Source of the DNA: an uncultured Eubacterium sp.
GTDB taxonomy: Bacteria; Bacillota; Clostridia; Lachnospirales; Lachnospiraceae
Direction of reading: 5' to 3'
DNA length: 35,207 bases
Assembly (NCBI GenBank): GCA_910586225.1
Contig: CAJUIL010000017.1
Coordinates: 39,129 to 74,335 of the forward strand
The notes beneath the pieces are model-generated. The model did not search any database and was not told where the DNA came from. It saw only the letters and a program-made list of their open reading frames with translations. A program made the position numbers and the translations under genes. Of this stretch, positions 14,072 to 21,766 are shown one piece after another (position 1 is the first letter of the stretch; the number at the start of each line of letters is the position of its first letter).

Positions 14072-15690
14072 TTCGGATTCAGCAGATCAAAGTACCTGTG
14101 CAGCATACTAGAAAGGATATCGAACGCAAGATCCGAAAGCTGCTTTCTTTAAAACAGGAGCAGACGTTCACGTTTGAGATCTGGAAGCAATCGATAGACG
14201 CAAGGCGCGGCCGGGAAGCGTCTTATGTTTATACCGTGGATATAACACTGGTTATGAAAAACGATCAGGAAAATCATTCGCTAGAAAAGCATCTGATACA
14301 AAAACTTCACAATAAAAATATTATGTTAACCAAAAGAGAACCTTACCACTTTCCGCAGTCCAAAACCGCGCATATGAAACATCGGCCGGTGATCGCAGGG
14401 AGCGGTCCGGCCGGGTTATTTTGCGCTTACTTGCTGGCAAAACACGGCTATGCTCCGATCATTGTAGAGCGCGGCCGGAAGGTGGTCGATCGTCTGCAGG
14501 ATGTCGAGCGGTTTTGGAGGGACGGGATCTTGGATACGTCCTCAAACGTCCAGTTCGGCGAAGGCGGCGCCGGGACTTTTTCGGACGGAAAGCTCAATAC
14601 GCTTGTCAAAGATCCAGCCGGAAGGAATCGCTTTGTATTGGAGACATTTGTACAGCATGGCGCAGACAGCAGCATCCTATATGTCAACAAGCCGCATATC
14701 GGGACAGATTGTCTGATGCAGGTCATAAGTAATCTGCGAAAGGAGATCGTACGGCTCGGCGGGACGTTTTATTTTGAAACGTGCCTGACGGATATCTCTG
14801 TGCAGGACGGCAGGCTTGATGCTGTAGTTCTAAAGGCAAACGGACAAGAACGCCGTCTCCCGGCAGACGTATTCGTACCTGCGATCGGGCACAGTGCGCG
14901 TGACACGTTTGAAATGCTGCTGCGCCGCGGACTGGCAATGGAGCCGAAGGCGTTTGCGGTCGGCCTGCGCGTCGAGCATCCGCAGGAAATGATCCAGTCT
15001 CATCAATACCACAGCGCAGCCGCTGCGCAGCTTCCGGCAGCGGCTTACAAGGTGACGGCTTCCTTTTCCGGGCAGCGGGGTGTCTATTCTTTTTGTATGT
15101 GTCCGGGCGGCTATGTGGTAAACGCTTCGTCTGAAACGGGCGGACTTGCGGTCAACGGCATGAGCTACCAAAAGCGGGACGGCAAAAATGCCAACAGTGC
15201 GATCATCGTTTCTGTAACGCCAGATGATTTTCCGGGCGGCGGCAGCCATCCGTTGGACGGGATCGCATTTCAAAGAGAACTGGAGCAGCGGGCGTATACG
15301 CTTGGAAATGGCAGGATTCCGCAGCAGCTTTACGGCGATTATAAAGCCGGACGTATTTCAAAGTCCTATGGCTCGTTTGCTTCCCAGACAAAGGGAGCGA
15401 GTACCTTTGCTGACCTGAACGGTCTGCTGCCGGATGCGCTGCGGCAGGCATTTTTGAATGGCATGGAGCGTTTTGCGCAGTATATCCCTGGCTTTGACCG
15501 CTACGACGCGGTGCTTTCCGGAGTCGAAAGCCGCACTTCCTCGCCTGTGCGCATCCTCCGCTCTAAGCAGTACGAAAGCGACGTAGCAGGCATTTATCCG
15601 TGTGGAGAGGGCGCAGGCTACGCAGGCGGCATTATGTCCGCGGCAATGGACGGAATGAAAACAGCAGAAGCGATCGCCAGTCGTTTTTAG
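14068..15690 (+). CDS. FAD-dependent dehydrogenase (COG2509 family)
   Basis: This 540-residue flavoprotein has an N-terminal domain of about 105 residues (MIRIQQIKVPVQHT onward) typical of COG2509 proteins. The FAD-binding motif VIAGSGPAGLFCAYLLAKHG is near 108-127. Family motifs QFGEGGAGTFSDGKLNT, PAIGHSARDTFEMLL and CMCPGGYVVNASSE follow, then the C-terminal YPCGEGAGYAGGIMSAAMDG. The start ATG 14068 overlaps the previous stop and has AAAGGAG at 14054-14060. The substrate is unknown. Coupling to the HI0933-type gene is the only contextual clue. The long + strand run appears to end here, because a separate strong promoter follows. Confidence 0.9.
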   Translation: MIRIQQIKVPVQHTRKDIERKIRKLLSLKQEQTFTFEIWKQSIDARRGREASYVYTVDITLVMKNDQENHSLEKHLIQKLHNKNIMLTKREPYHFPQSKTAHMKHRPVIAGSGPAGLFCAYLLAKHGYAPIIVERGRKVVDRLQDVERFWRDGILDTSSNVQFGEGGAGTFSDGKLNTLVKDPAGRNRFVLETFVQHGADSSILYVNKPHIGTDCLMQVISNLRKEIVRLGGTFYFETCLTDISVQDGRLDAVVLKANGQERRLPADVFVPAIGHSARDTFEMLLRRGLAMEPKAFAVGLRVEHPQEMIQSHQYHSAAAAQLPAAAYKVTASFSGQRGVYSFCMCPGGYVVNASSETGGLAVNGMSYQKRDGKNANSAIIVSVTPDDFPGGGSHPLDGIAFQRELEQRAYTLGNGRIPQQLYGDYKAGRISKSYGSFASQTKGASTFADLNGLLPDALRQAFLNGMERFAQYIPGFDRYDAVLSGVESRTSSPVRILRSKQYESDVAGIYPCGEGAGYAGGIMSAAMDGMKTAEAIASRF

Positions 15691-15698
15691 AAATTTCA

Positions 15699-15726
15699 TT
15701 GACAAAAGATAAGCGCGGCGTATAAT
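15699..15726 (+). promoter_or_regulatory. Strong sigma-A promoter upstream of the 1060-residue protein
   Basis: TTGACA (15699-15704), a 16-base spacer and TATAAT (15721-15726). Both hexamers match consensus. This separates the following gene from the upstream run. Confidence 0.85.
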
Positions 15727-15738
15727 TTTAACTAACAA

Positions 15739-15798
15739 GCGATGCAGGAGTGAAAAAATCCCATCGCAAAGCAACCGTAAAGATATCGGAACTGTTGC
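15739..15798 (+). promoter_or_regulatory. Two-hairpin mRNA leader containing the dispersed motif (copy C)
   Basis: GCGATG (15739-15744) pairs with CATCGC (15762-15767). A second stem pairs GCAAC (15771-15775) with GTTGC (15794-15798) plus CCG with CGG. Bases 15747-15772 are the reverse complement of the dispersed GCTTYGYGATGGGATTTTT motif. The ribosome binding site AAAGGAG follows at 15803-15809. Confidence 0.5.
15747..15772 (-). repeat. Dispersed intergenic motif, copy C
   Basis: Read on the minus strand it is GCTTTGCGATGGGATTTTTT followed by CACTCC. It matches copy B at 24228-24254 over nearly its whole length, including the terminal CTCC, and the core of copy A at 3256. Here it lies inside a transcribed leader. 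Confidence 0.65.
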
Positions 15799-15817
15799 GC
15801 AGAAAGGAGTGCGAGGG

Positions 15818-18800
15818 ATGCTGGCTTTACAGGCAAATGAAGAGCAGGAGCAGACGTTTCAAAAATTGATCCAGACGATGGGGGAGCAGGTTGTCTGGAA
15901 CGGGCGTTTTATCGTTCGGGACGATGAGCTGATCTTGGAAGGTACGGTGCGGTCGCTTATTTTTCAGTTTGAAACGAAACAAGTGACGACCAATCTGGTC
16001 GACCTCCCGGTTAAGGAGGAACAGGTTTTGGATATTTCCAGACATCCGACGATCAAGGATCTGATCAACATGGTACTGTATGCCTTTGGAAAATGGGGAA
16101 TGCTGCGGGGGCTTCATGTCCAGCAGGATTATCCGCAGCTAAACCAGCTTTTTGCCAAGATACTGAACACTTTTTATATCGAACCTTCGTTCCGTAAGGA
16201 AAATTTCCGTTTTTATAAAGTCGGTATGCGCATTACCTATGAAGAGGTGCTGCAGACCGTTCTGGAATACGAAAAAAAGCAGGAGGACGACCCAAGGGCG
16301 GAATCACAGGGGCTTTGGCACCGTCTCATCTGGAGAAACCGCGAGCGGAGTTTTCAAAAAACGGAGACGACGCTGCTGGAACGGGCGGAGGAGCGCATCG
16401 GAAATAATTTTTACCTCGTCGGCTACCATTGCCCGAAATGCTCTAGCAAGCTGCACATGGTTGTTTATCCAGACGGTAAGGAAGTGCGTATCGATACGGA
16501 AGAAAAAGGGGTCTACCTGGCCCGCGCTTATACGTGCAGCAGATGTTTTTGCTTTTATACCCCGCGCCCAGAGCGGCTGATCAGCGAAGGCTTGATCTAT
16601 GAAATGGATTTTGGGAACGACCCGAAGGCTTATGAGGATTATCTGGAGCTTTTGGGATATTATGGGGAGCGTGCGGCGAACTTTAAATATAACGAATACG
16701 AAGCCGTACGCAGGCAGCGTCTTTTGCAGGAGGCAAAAGAAAAGAGGGAAGGGCTGCGCCCGAAAAGCCCGGACCGCTTCTTTAGCCCGCAGGATGCGCT
16801 CCGGCAAATGGAAGAATTTGGACAAAATATCAGCCGTTTGTCCGACGAGGTGCTGCGCCGCTTTGCACATCGTGTAGAAGAAGGATTTTATCCGGATACG
16901 GCAGTAGCGAAATATGAAAAAAAGATCTTGGAAGAAATCCGGGTGCGTGACAGCCGTGGAAACGAAGCCCCTGATCATGCAAAAAAGCCGCAGACCGAAA
17001 ATGCAGACGACAGGAAACCCAAAGCACAGGAGTGGGATCCGGATACGCTGGATATGGAGCTGGACGATATGGGGCAGGTGCAGTATCATGCAGAGGGCGC
17101 CTTAGATCATACCTTAAATCATACCGCCGGACAAAAGCCGTATACAAGCGGAACAATGCCAGGATCCCAAAAACAGCGATCAGAAGCAGCAAACACAGAA
17201 GAAATTCCTAGACAGCAGATAAATGCCGGAAAGTCCCCAAAAATGAACGTTCAGCCCGCTGATGCGTGGAATCTGTCAAAATCTGCCGAACGCCATGCTC
17301 ATGCAGGAAATCCATCCGAACATAGCAACCAAAACACATACGCACACGATCCGACAGAACATAACGGACACCAGCCGCAGGCGGAAAAAGAAAAGCCTTC
17401 CAGATCCGCCGGGCAGATGGCCTACACAACAACGCTGCCAAAATCAGACGAGCAAAAAAAGCCCGAACAAAAACAATTTGCCGGACAGACGTCTAAAGAC
17501 GATTCGCAGAGGCAGACAGGGCAGCCGCACAATGTCGGCAGACAGGATGAAAAGGAACCGTCAAACGCACCAGCGCAGCCAACCATTTCCCATGCGCATA
17601 CCAGACAGGCAGCATCCGGTTCGACAAAGGATGCCGTAGCAGAAAAGGTGGAGCGATATGAGAAACGGATCCAAATGCTGGAACGGCTTTCCGCCCGCCA
17701 GCGTCAGGAGTTAAAAAAGCAGCTGGAAAACGATCCTGAAATTGACGAAGCCCAAAGAAAGGCTTTTACCGGGCAGATCACACAGGTAGAATTTCGGGAA
17801 AAAACAGACGCCATCCGCAAAAAGACGGAGCAGAGCGCAGGCAGAAGCTATGCCCAGATACAAAGAGTCATTCAGGAAACTGAAGCGGAACAAATGCCGC
17901 AAGAGCTAAAGGAACCGTTTTTAGAAAAGCTTCAGCAGATGCGTACACAGCGCGGCGAAGAAGAGGTCCGCCAGATCATCGCGCAGATCCCACAGCGTAT
18001 GGACCGCGCCGGATACCAGAAGTTGGAAAAGCAGCTGCAGGCGTATGGCGATGTCGATCTGTCTCCTTATCATGAAACGCTGCGCCGTACACGGGAAGCA
18101 GCAGAAAAGCAGGAAATTGCCGGAATGGTCAAGCGTGCTAGAAAAGTCAGCCGCAGCGATTACACCGGATTGATGCGCAGGCTGGAGGAGCAAGCGTTTG
18201 CCGATGAAGCAGTCGCCCCATATTTGGAAAAAATCGAAGAAAAAGTGCGTTCCATGGATGAACAGCGATTGGAAGAGCTGCTGGACAAAGCGCCGCAGAT
18301 GGATTTTCAAACGGCCGCCGCAGTCTATGAGCAGATTAACGCAGAAAGCTTTTTGCCGGAATTAAAAAGCGGCGCGCTGGAAATGCTTTCAAAGCGTCTG
18401 GAAAAGATCCGTACGGATGAATGTGAGCTGCTCGTAAAAAAACTGCAGGACGAAATGCAACATACGATCAAGGAAAATGCCAGACACCACTTTTATCCAG
18501 CCAGAAAAGTAATGCTCGGTACGGCAAAGCCAGAGGAAATCAATGCTGTAAACGCAGCGCTTTCCGCTTACGCAAACGAGCGCAGTATGTTTGAATATCC
18601 TATTTTTTCCGTGGATACATCTAGAAGCTGCAGCGGCAGGGAAGGAATGCTGCTGACGCCGGAAACGTTGTTTTACAGCACGCGGTCGCACGCATATGAA
18701 ATCCCAGTATCTTCGATTGCATCCATCGAGGCTTCGACCGGGCTATTAAACCGAAAAATAACGCTGTTTGAGACAAACGGCGCTGAGCACAAGCTTCCTT

Positions 18801-19000
18801 ATGCGGTAAAGACAAATGAAATGGAGGATTGGGCTGGCATTTTAGAGGGTTTTATCCAGTATTTGCAGCAAAAGCCTGCTTCCAGGAAGCTCAATTATCT
18901 TGCAAAAGAAACCCACGATACGATCTGCTGTTATCGCTGCGGATATGTGTATCATGGCAGGGACGTTTGTCCGGAATGCGGGTATAAGAAAAACCGTTAG
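15818..19000 (+). CDS. Large unrecognised zinc-ribbon protein with helical repeats and PH-like region
   Basis: I do not recognise this 1060-residue protein. It has a folded N-terminal region (1-200), then a zinc ribbon from C205-PKC208 and C240-SRC243. Residues about 385-605 are disordered and rich in Gln, His, Asn, Lys and Pro. A helical region follows (610-890) with repeats of 70-80 residues of the form 'EVRQIIAQIPQRMDRAGYQKLEKQL', recurring around RLEELLDKAPQMDFQTAAAVYEQI. A PH-like beta region comes next (about 935-1020, GMLLTPETLFYSTRSHAYEI, SSIASIEASTG). A C-terminal zinc ribbon (C1038-x2-C1041, C1051-PEC1054) closes it. No signal peptide or membrane segment is seen, so it is cytosolic. 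ATG 15818 lies 8 bases after AAAGGAG; the GTG at 15809 overlaps that site. Confidence 0.85.
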   Translation: MLALQANEEQEQTFQKLIQTMGEQVVWNGRFIVRDDELILEGTVRSLIFQFETKQVTTNLVDLPVKEEQVLDISRHPTIKDLINMVLYAFGKWGMLRGLHVQQDYPQLNQLFAKILNTFYIEPSFRKENFRFYKVGMRITYEEVLQTVLEYEKKQEDDPRAESQGLWHRLIWRNRERSFQKTETTLLERAEERIGNNFYLVGYHCPKCSSKLHMVVYPDGKEVRIDTEEKGVYLARAYTCSRCFCFYTPRPERLISEGLIYEMDFGNDPKAYEDYLELLGYYGERAANFKYNEYEAVRRQRLLQEAKEKREGLRPKSPDRFFSPQDALRQMEEFGQNISRLSDEVLRRFAHRVEEGFYPDTAVAKYEKKILEEIRVRDSRGNEAPDHAKKPQTENADDRKPKAQEWDPDTLDMELDDMGQVQYHAEGALDHTLNHTAGQKPYTSGTMPGSQKQRSEAANTEEIPRQQINAGKSPKMNVQPADAWNLSKSAERHAHAGNPSEHSNQNTYAHDPTEHNGHQPQAEKEKPSRSAGQMAYTTTLPKSDEQKKPEQKQFAGQTSKDDSQRQTGQPHNVGRQDEKEPSNAPAQPTISHAHTRQAASGSTKDAVAEKVERYEKRIQMLERLSARQRQELKKQLENDPEIDEAQRKAFTGQITQVEFREKTDAIRKKTEQSAGRSYAQIQRVIQETEAEQMPQELKEPFLEKLQQMRTQRGEEEVRQIIAQIPQRMDRAGYQKLEKQLQAYGDVDLSPYHETLRRTREAAEKQEIAGMVKRARKVSRSDYTGLMRRLEEQAFADEAVAPYLEKIEEKVRSMDEQRLEELLDKAPQMDFQTAAAVYEQINAESFLPELKSGALEMLSKRLEKIRTDECELLVKKLQDEMQHTIKENARHHFYPARKVMLGTAKPEEINAVNAALSAYANERSMFEYPIFSVDTSRSCSGREGMLLTPETLFYSTRSHAYEIPVSSIASIEASTGLLNRKITLFETNGAEHKLPYAVKTNEMEDWAGILEGFIQYLQQKPASRKLNYLAKETHDTICCYRCGYVYHGRDVCPECGYKKNR

Positions 19001-19077
19001 ACAAATGTCCGGCCTGCAAAAGTGCAACGCGGATGGTAGTATGTAAAGCAGCCAGTACACTAGAAAAGGGACATACG

Positions 19078-19282
19078 ATGAGGGCACTTATCTATCTTGC
19101 TTCAGACAGCCCGCTAAATCCATGCGTTGGATGCAGCCTTTATCAAGCGGCTGGATGAGCTTACGTTTTCTACACAATCGCCTCTGACAGGAAACATGGC
19201 GATCCCGAACGACTGGGAGCTTTCAGAGGAGGACATTGCACGAGATACCAAGTATTGCTATGTGATCGTACAGGATCCTTAA
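19078..19282 (+). pseudogene. Frameshifted and internally deleted gene remnant
   Basis: An ATG at 19078, behind AAAAGGGA, opens a frame reading MRALIYLASDSPLNPC onward that stops after 26 residues. A second frame, shifted by one, reads ALDAAFIKRLDELTF, then GNMAIPNDWELSEED and DTKYCYVIVQDP to TAA at 19280-19282. The second piece has the composition and ending of a true C-terminus, while the first has a true-looking start with a ribosome binding site. Together they look like one small protein gene that lost its middle and its frame. I cannot name the family. Confidence 0.55.
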
Positions 19283-19287
19283 AGTAC

Positions 19288-19341
19288 ACAGGATGCGAAG
19301 GGACTGCCATATCGGTGCTTCCCTTCGCATCCTGTTTTTTT
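19288..19341 (+). terminator. Strong intrinsic terminator, possibly bidirectional
   Basis: CAGGATGCGAAGGGA (19289-19303) pairs perfectly with TCCCTTCGCATCCTG (19320-19334), extended by A19288-T19335, with a 16-base loop and T7 immediately after. On the minus strand the trailing bases are GTGTACTTT, a poorer U-tract, so it may also help end the malQ transcript. It separates the convergent transcripts. Confidence 0.92.
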
Positions 19342-19360
19342 AGCGGTGTTACTATTTGAA

Positions 19361-20863
19361 TTATGTCCAGTTCATTCTGCCATACAGCTTGGTAACTGAC
19401 AAAATTTCTTCCTGAAGCTCTTTGGAAAGATCTTCTTCCTTCAGACGCCATCTCCAATTTATCCCGACCGTAGAAGGTTTATTTGTCCGGCAGTCATTGT
19501 CCAGGCCCATATAATCCTGCATCGGAATGATACAGGTGCCGGCGCTGCTGCGCATGACAAGGGAGATAAAGGAGCGGTACAAAAGCTTCTGCGGCGTATG
19601 CTGGTCGCAGAGGTAATCCCTTGCAAGCTGGCGTTCCTTCTTTTTGATCGAAGTAAACCAACCAGTGATCGTTTCGTTGTCATGCGTACCGGTGTAAGCT
19701 ACGCAGTTTTCGATATAGTTGTGCGGCAGATAATCGTTAGCAGAGCCGGAATCTCTGGAGTCAAAGGCAAATTCCAGTACCTTCATGCCAGGGAAGCCGC
19801 TCTCGCGCACAAGCTGGCGTACCGAGTCCGTTACATAGCCAAGGTCCTCCGCGATCACGTCATGATCGCCCAGATGCCGTTTCATACATTGAAACAGTTC
19901 GATACCAGGCCCTTTTTCCCAATGGCCGTTGACAGCGGATTCATCACCATAAGGGATCGAATAATACTCGTCAAAGCCGCGGAAATGGTCGATACGCAGT
20001 ACGTCGTACATCTGGAAGCAGAAGTACAGGCGGGACATCCACCAAGCATAGTCCGTGCTTTTGTGGTAATCCCAGCGGTAGAGCGGATTGCCCCAGAGCT
20101 GTCCGTCAGCGGAAAAACCGTCCGGAGGACAGCCGGCGACTGCATATGGTACGTTGTGCTCATCCAGCTGGAACAGCTCCGGATGCGCCCAGGCATCTGC
20201 ACTGTCCATCGCCACATAGATCGGAATATCACCGATAATGCGGATACCTGCCTCATTTACATAGTCCTTTAAAGCATTCCACTGTTCAAAAAACTTAAAC
20301 TGCATATATTGCTGGAACTCAATATCAAAATACAGCTCTTTCCGATAATAGTCCATAGAATAACCGTACCGAAGGCGGATATCCTCCGGCCATTCGTTCC
20401 ATGGAACACCATCAAAACGGTCTTTGACCGCCATAAATAGGGCATAATCGGAAAGCCACCAGCTATTTTTTTGCACAAACGACTGGTAATCCGGATTTTC
20501 GGATATCTTGCTGCGTTCGTATGCCTTATGCAGCAGAGGATAGCGGCTTTTGTACATCTTTTCATAATGAATATCGTCCAAACGCTTTCCGAAATCCGCT
20601 TCGTCGCATTCCTCTTTTGTCAGCACGCCTTCTTCGACCAGAGCTTCTAAGCTAATGAAATACGGATTTCCGGCGAAAGTGGAAAACGACTGGTAAGGGG
20701 AATCCCCATAGCTCGTCGGGCCAAGCGGCAAGATCTGCCAGTAGGTCTGTCCAGCTTCCTTTAGCCAGTCTGCGAAATCATAGGCGCTTTTGTCAAAACA
20801 GCCGATGCCGTATTTGGACGGCAGGCTGGTGATCGGGAGTAAGATCCCCGCTGCTCGGTTCAT
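19361..20863 (-). CDS. malQ: 4-alpha-glucanotransferase (amylomaltase, GH77)
   Basis: This 500-residue cytoplasmic enzyme moves alpha-1,4-glucan segments between malto-oligosaccharides and releases glucose. The bacterial GH77 start is MNRAAGILLPITSLPSKYGIGCFDKSAYDFADWL. The catalytic set is visible: nucleophile D292 in LRIDHFRG, acid/base E339 in AEDLG and the stabilising Asp in GTHDNET. Conserved blocks WQILPLGPTSYGDSPYQS, GDIPIYVAMDSADAW and PPDGFS are complete, and the length is normal. The ATG at 20861-20863 shares ATGA with the upstream stop and has AAAGGAGG inside the preceding gene. It is third in an operon after the PTS permease and the EEP gene, so it probably processes the sugar this operon brings in. 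Confidence 0.97.
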   Translation of the reverse strand: MNRAAGILLPITSLPSKYGIGCFDKSAYDFADWLKEAGQTYWQILPLGPTSYGDSPYQSFSTFAGNPYFISLEALVEEGVLTKEECDEADFGKRLDDIHYEKMYKSRYPLLHKAYERSKISENPDYQSFVQKNSWWLSDYALFMAVKDRFDGVPWNEWPEDIRLRYGYSMDYYRKELYFDIEFQQYMQFKFFEQWNALKDYVNEAGIRIIGDIPIYVAMDSADAWAHPELFQLDEHNVPYAVAGCPPDGFSADGQLWGNPLYRWDYHKSTDYAWWMSRLYFCFQMYDVLRIDHFRGFDEYYSIPYGDESAVNGHWEKGPGIELFQCMKRHLGDHDVIAEDLGYVTDSVRQLVRESGFPGMKVLEFAFDSRDSGSANDYLPHNYIENCVAYTGTHDNETITGWFTSIKKKERQLARDYLCDQHTPQKLLYRSFISLVMRSSAGTCIIPMQDYMGLDNDCRTNKPSTVGINWRWRLKEEDLSKELQEEILSVTKLYGRMNWT

Positions 20864-21750
20864 AAATAAATCCTCCTTTTATTTTGGATATCCGGGCCTT
20901 TCGATGTAACCAGTACGCCGAAGTGGTCGGATACTTCTGGGCCGTTTACCCCATTAAAAATGACGCTGGAGCTTTGGACAGACACAGGCTTGCTGCACCA
21001 GATATGGTCCATGCGCATTCCGTCCGGCATTGTCTCGCTTTCGGTAAAGGAGCGCCAGCCATCGATACATCCTCTGACTGTAATGCCGTTGTCCCGTGTT
21101 TGCGCCAGCTGGTACGTATCATACCATCCGCTGTTTACGATATAGTCATAGCCCTGTCCGGAAAACTCTGCTGGACTGTTGAAATCACCCATCAACCAAA
21201 TTTTGGACGCGGTGTCTTTTTTGGAACTAAGGGCGCCGTCCAGCCGTTCCCATTGTGCGGCAAACGGCTCCTCCTCGTCTTGCCACCAGCCCATATGCAC
21301 GGTAAAAAACCAGTCTGTACAGCCGTCGATACAAATGCCGAGCGCTTTGCGCGTTTTCCAGTTGCGGTAGTCGCGACAGCCGCTAATATAAAAAGCCTCC
21401 GCAGTTATCAAAGGATGATTTAAGCTAAACAGCGCCAGCCCCTCGTCGTATTTATCATATCCGATCTTGGCACACACCCACGTCCAGGAGCAGTCCAAGC
21501 CGCCAGCGCGCAGCCGCGCAGCAAGCTGCGCAGCGTGATTGTCCATGCGGATGCCAGCCGGCTTTGCCGAGCAGGGAAAAAATCCTTCTAACAGCTGTGT
21601 GTCCGCATACGGAGCGCTGATCGATTGATTTACCTCCTGCATAGCAATAATATCCGGCTGCAGCTGCAAGACAACTTCCACAAACTGCTCCAGCTTTTGC
21701 GCATAGTGCTCCTCCTGCAGGCTGTGTGTATTTAAGGTCAATAGTTTCAT
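20860..21750 (-). CDS. Endonuclease/exonuclease/phosphatase (EEP) family hydrolase
   Basis: This 296-residue protein has the metal-dependent phosphodiesterase fold shared by DNase I, exonuclease III and sphingomyelinase. Landmarks are the opening strand MKLLTLNTHSL, the metal-binding Glu in DIIAMQEVN, HMGWW, GDFNSPAEF (Asp/Asn pair) and the closing SDHFGVLV. No signal peptide is seen. It lies 16 bases after the PTS gene and overlaps malQ by 4, so it belongs to the sugar operon. A sugar phosphate or phosphodiester substrate is more plausible than DNA in that setting, but this is inference from context. Confidence 0.9.
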   Translation of the reverse strand: MKLLTLNTHSLQEEHYAQKLEQFVEVVLQLQPDIIAMQEVNQSISAPYADTQLLEGFFPCSAKPAGIRMDNHAAQLAARLRAGGLDCSWTWVCAKIGYDKYDEGLALFSLNHPLITAEAFYISGCRDYRNWKTRKALGICIDGCTDWFFTVHMGWWQDEEEPFAAQWERLDGALSSKKDTASKIWLMGDFNSPAEFSGQGYDYIVNSGWYDTYQLAQTRDNGITVRGCIDGWRSFTESETMPDGMRMDHIWCSKPVSVQSSSVIFNGVNGPEVSDHFGVLVTSKGPDIQNKRRIYL

Positions 21751-21766
21751 AGGGCAACTCCCTTTC

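Larger units (their letters stand above)
19001..19360. other. Gene-poor stretch between the zinc-ribbon gene and malQ
   Basis: It holds a gene remnant (19078-19282) and an intrinsic terminator (19288-19341). No other coding or structural feature is seen. Confidence 0.6.

Noticed and set aside
16304..17089. 261-residue minus-strand frame
   Set aside because: Antisense to the zinc-ribbon gene, with no family features and no start signal.
17262..17639. 125-residue + strand frame within the zinc-ribbon gene
   Set aside because: Out-of-frame reading of the low-complexity linker, rich in Arg/Gln/Pro, with no ribosome binding site.
19598..20272. 224-residue + strand frame opposite malQ
   Set aside because: malQ is complete with all catalytic residues; this frame mirrors its codon bias.
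20860..21750. DNA repair exonuclease III
   Set aside because: The fold is shared, but the gene is coupled to sugar genes and lacks the closer ExoIII sequence blocks.
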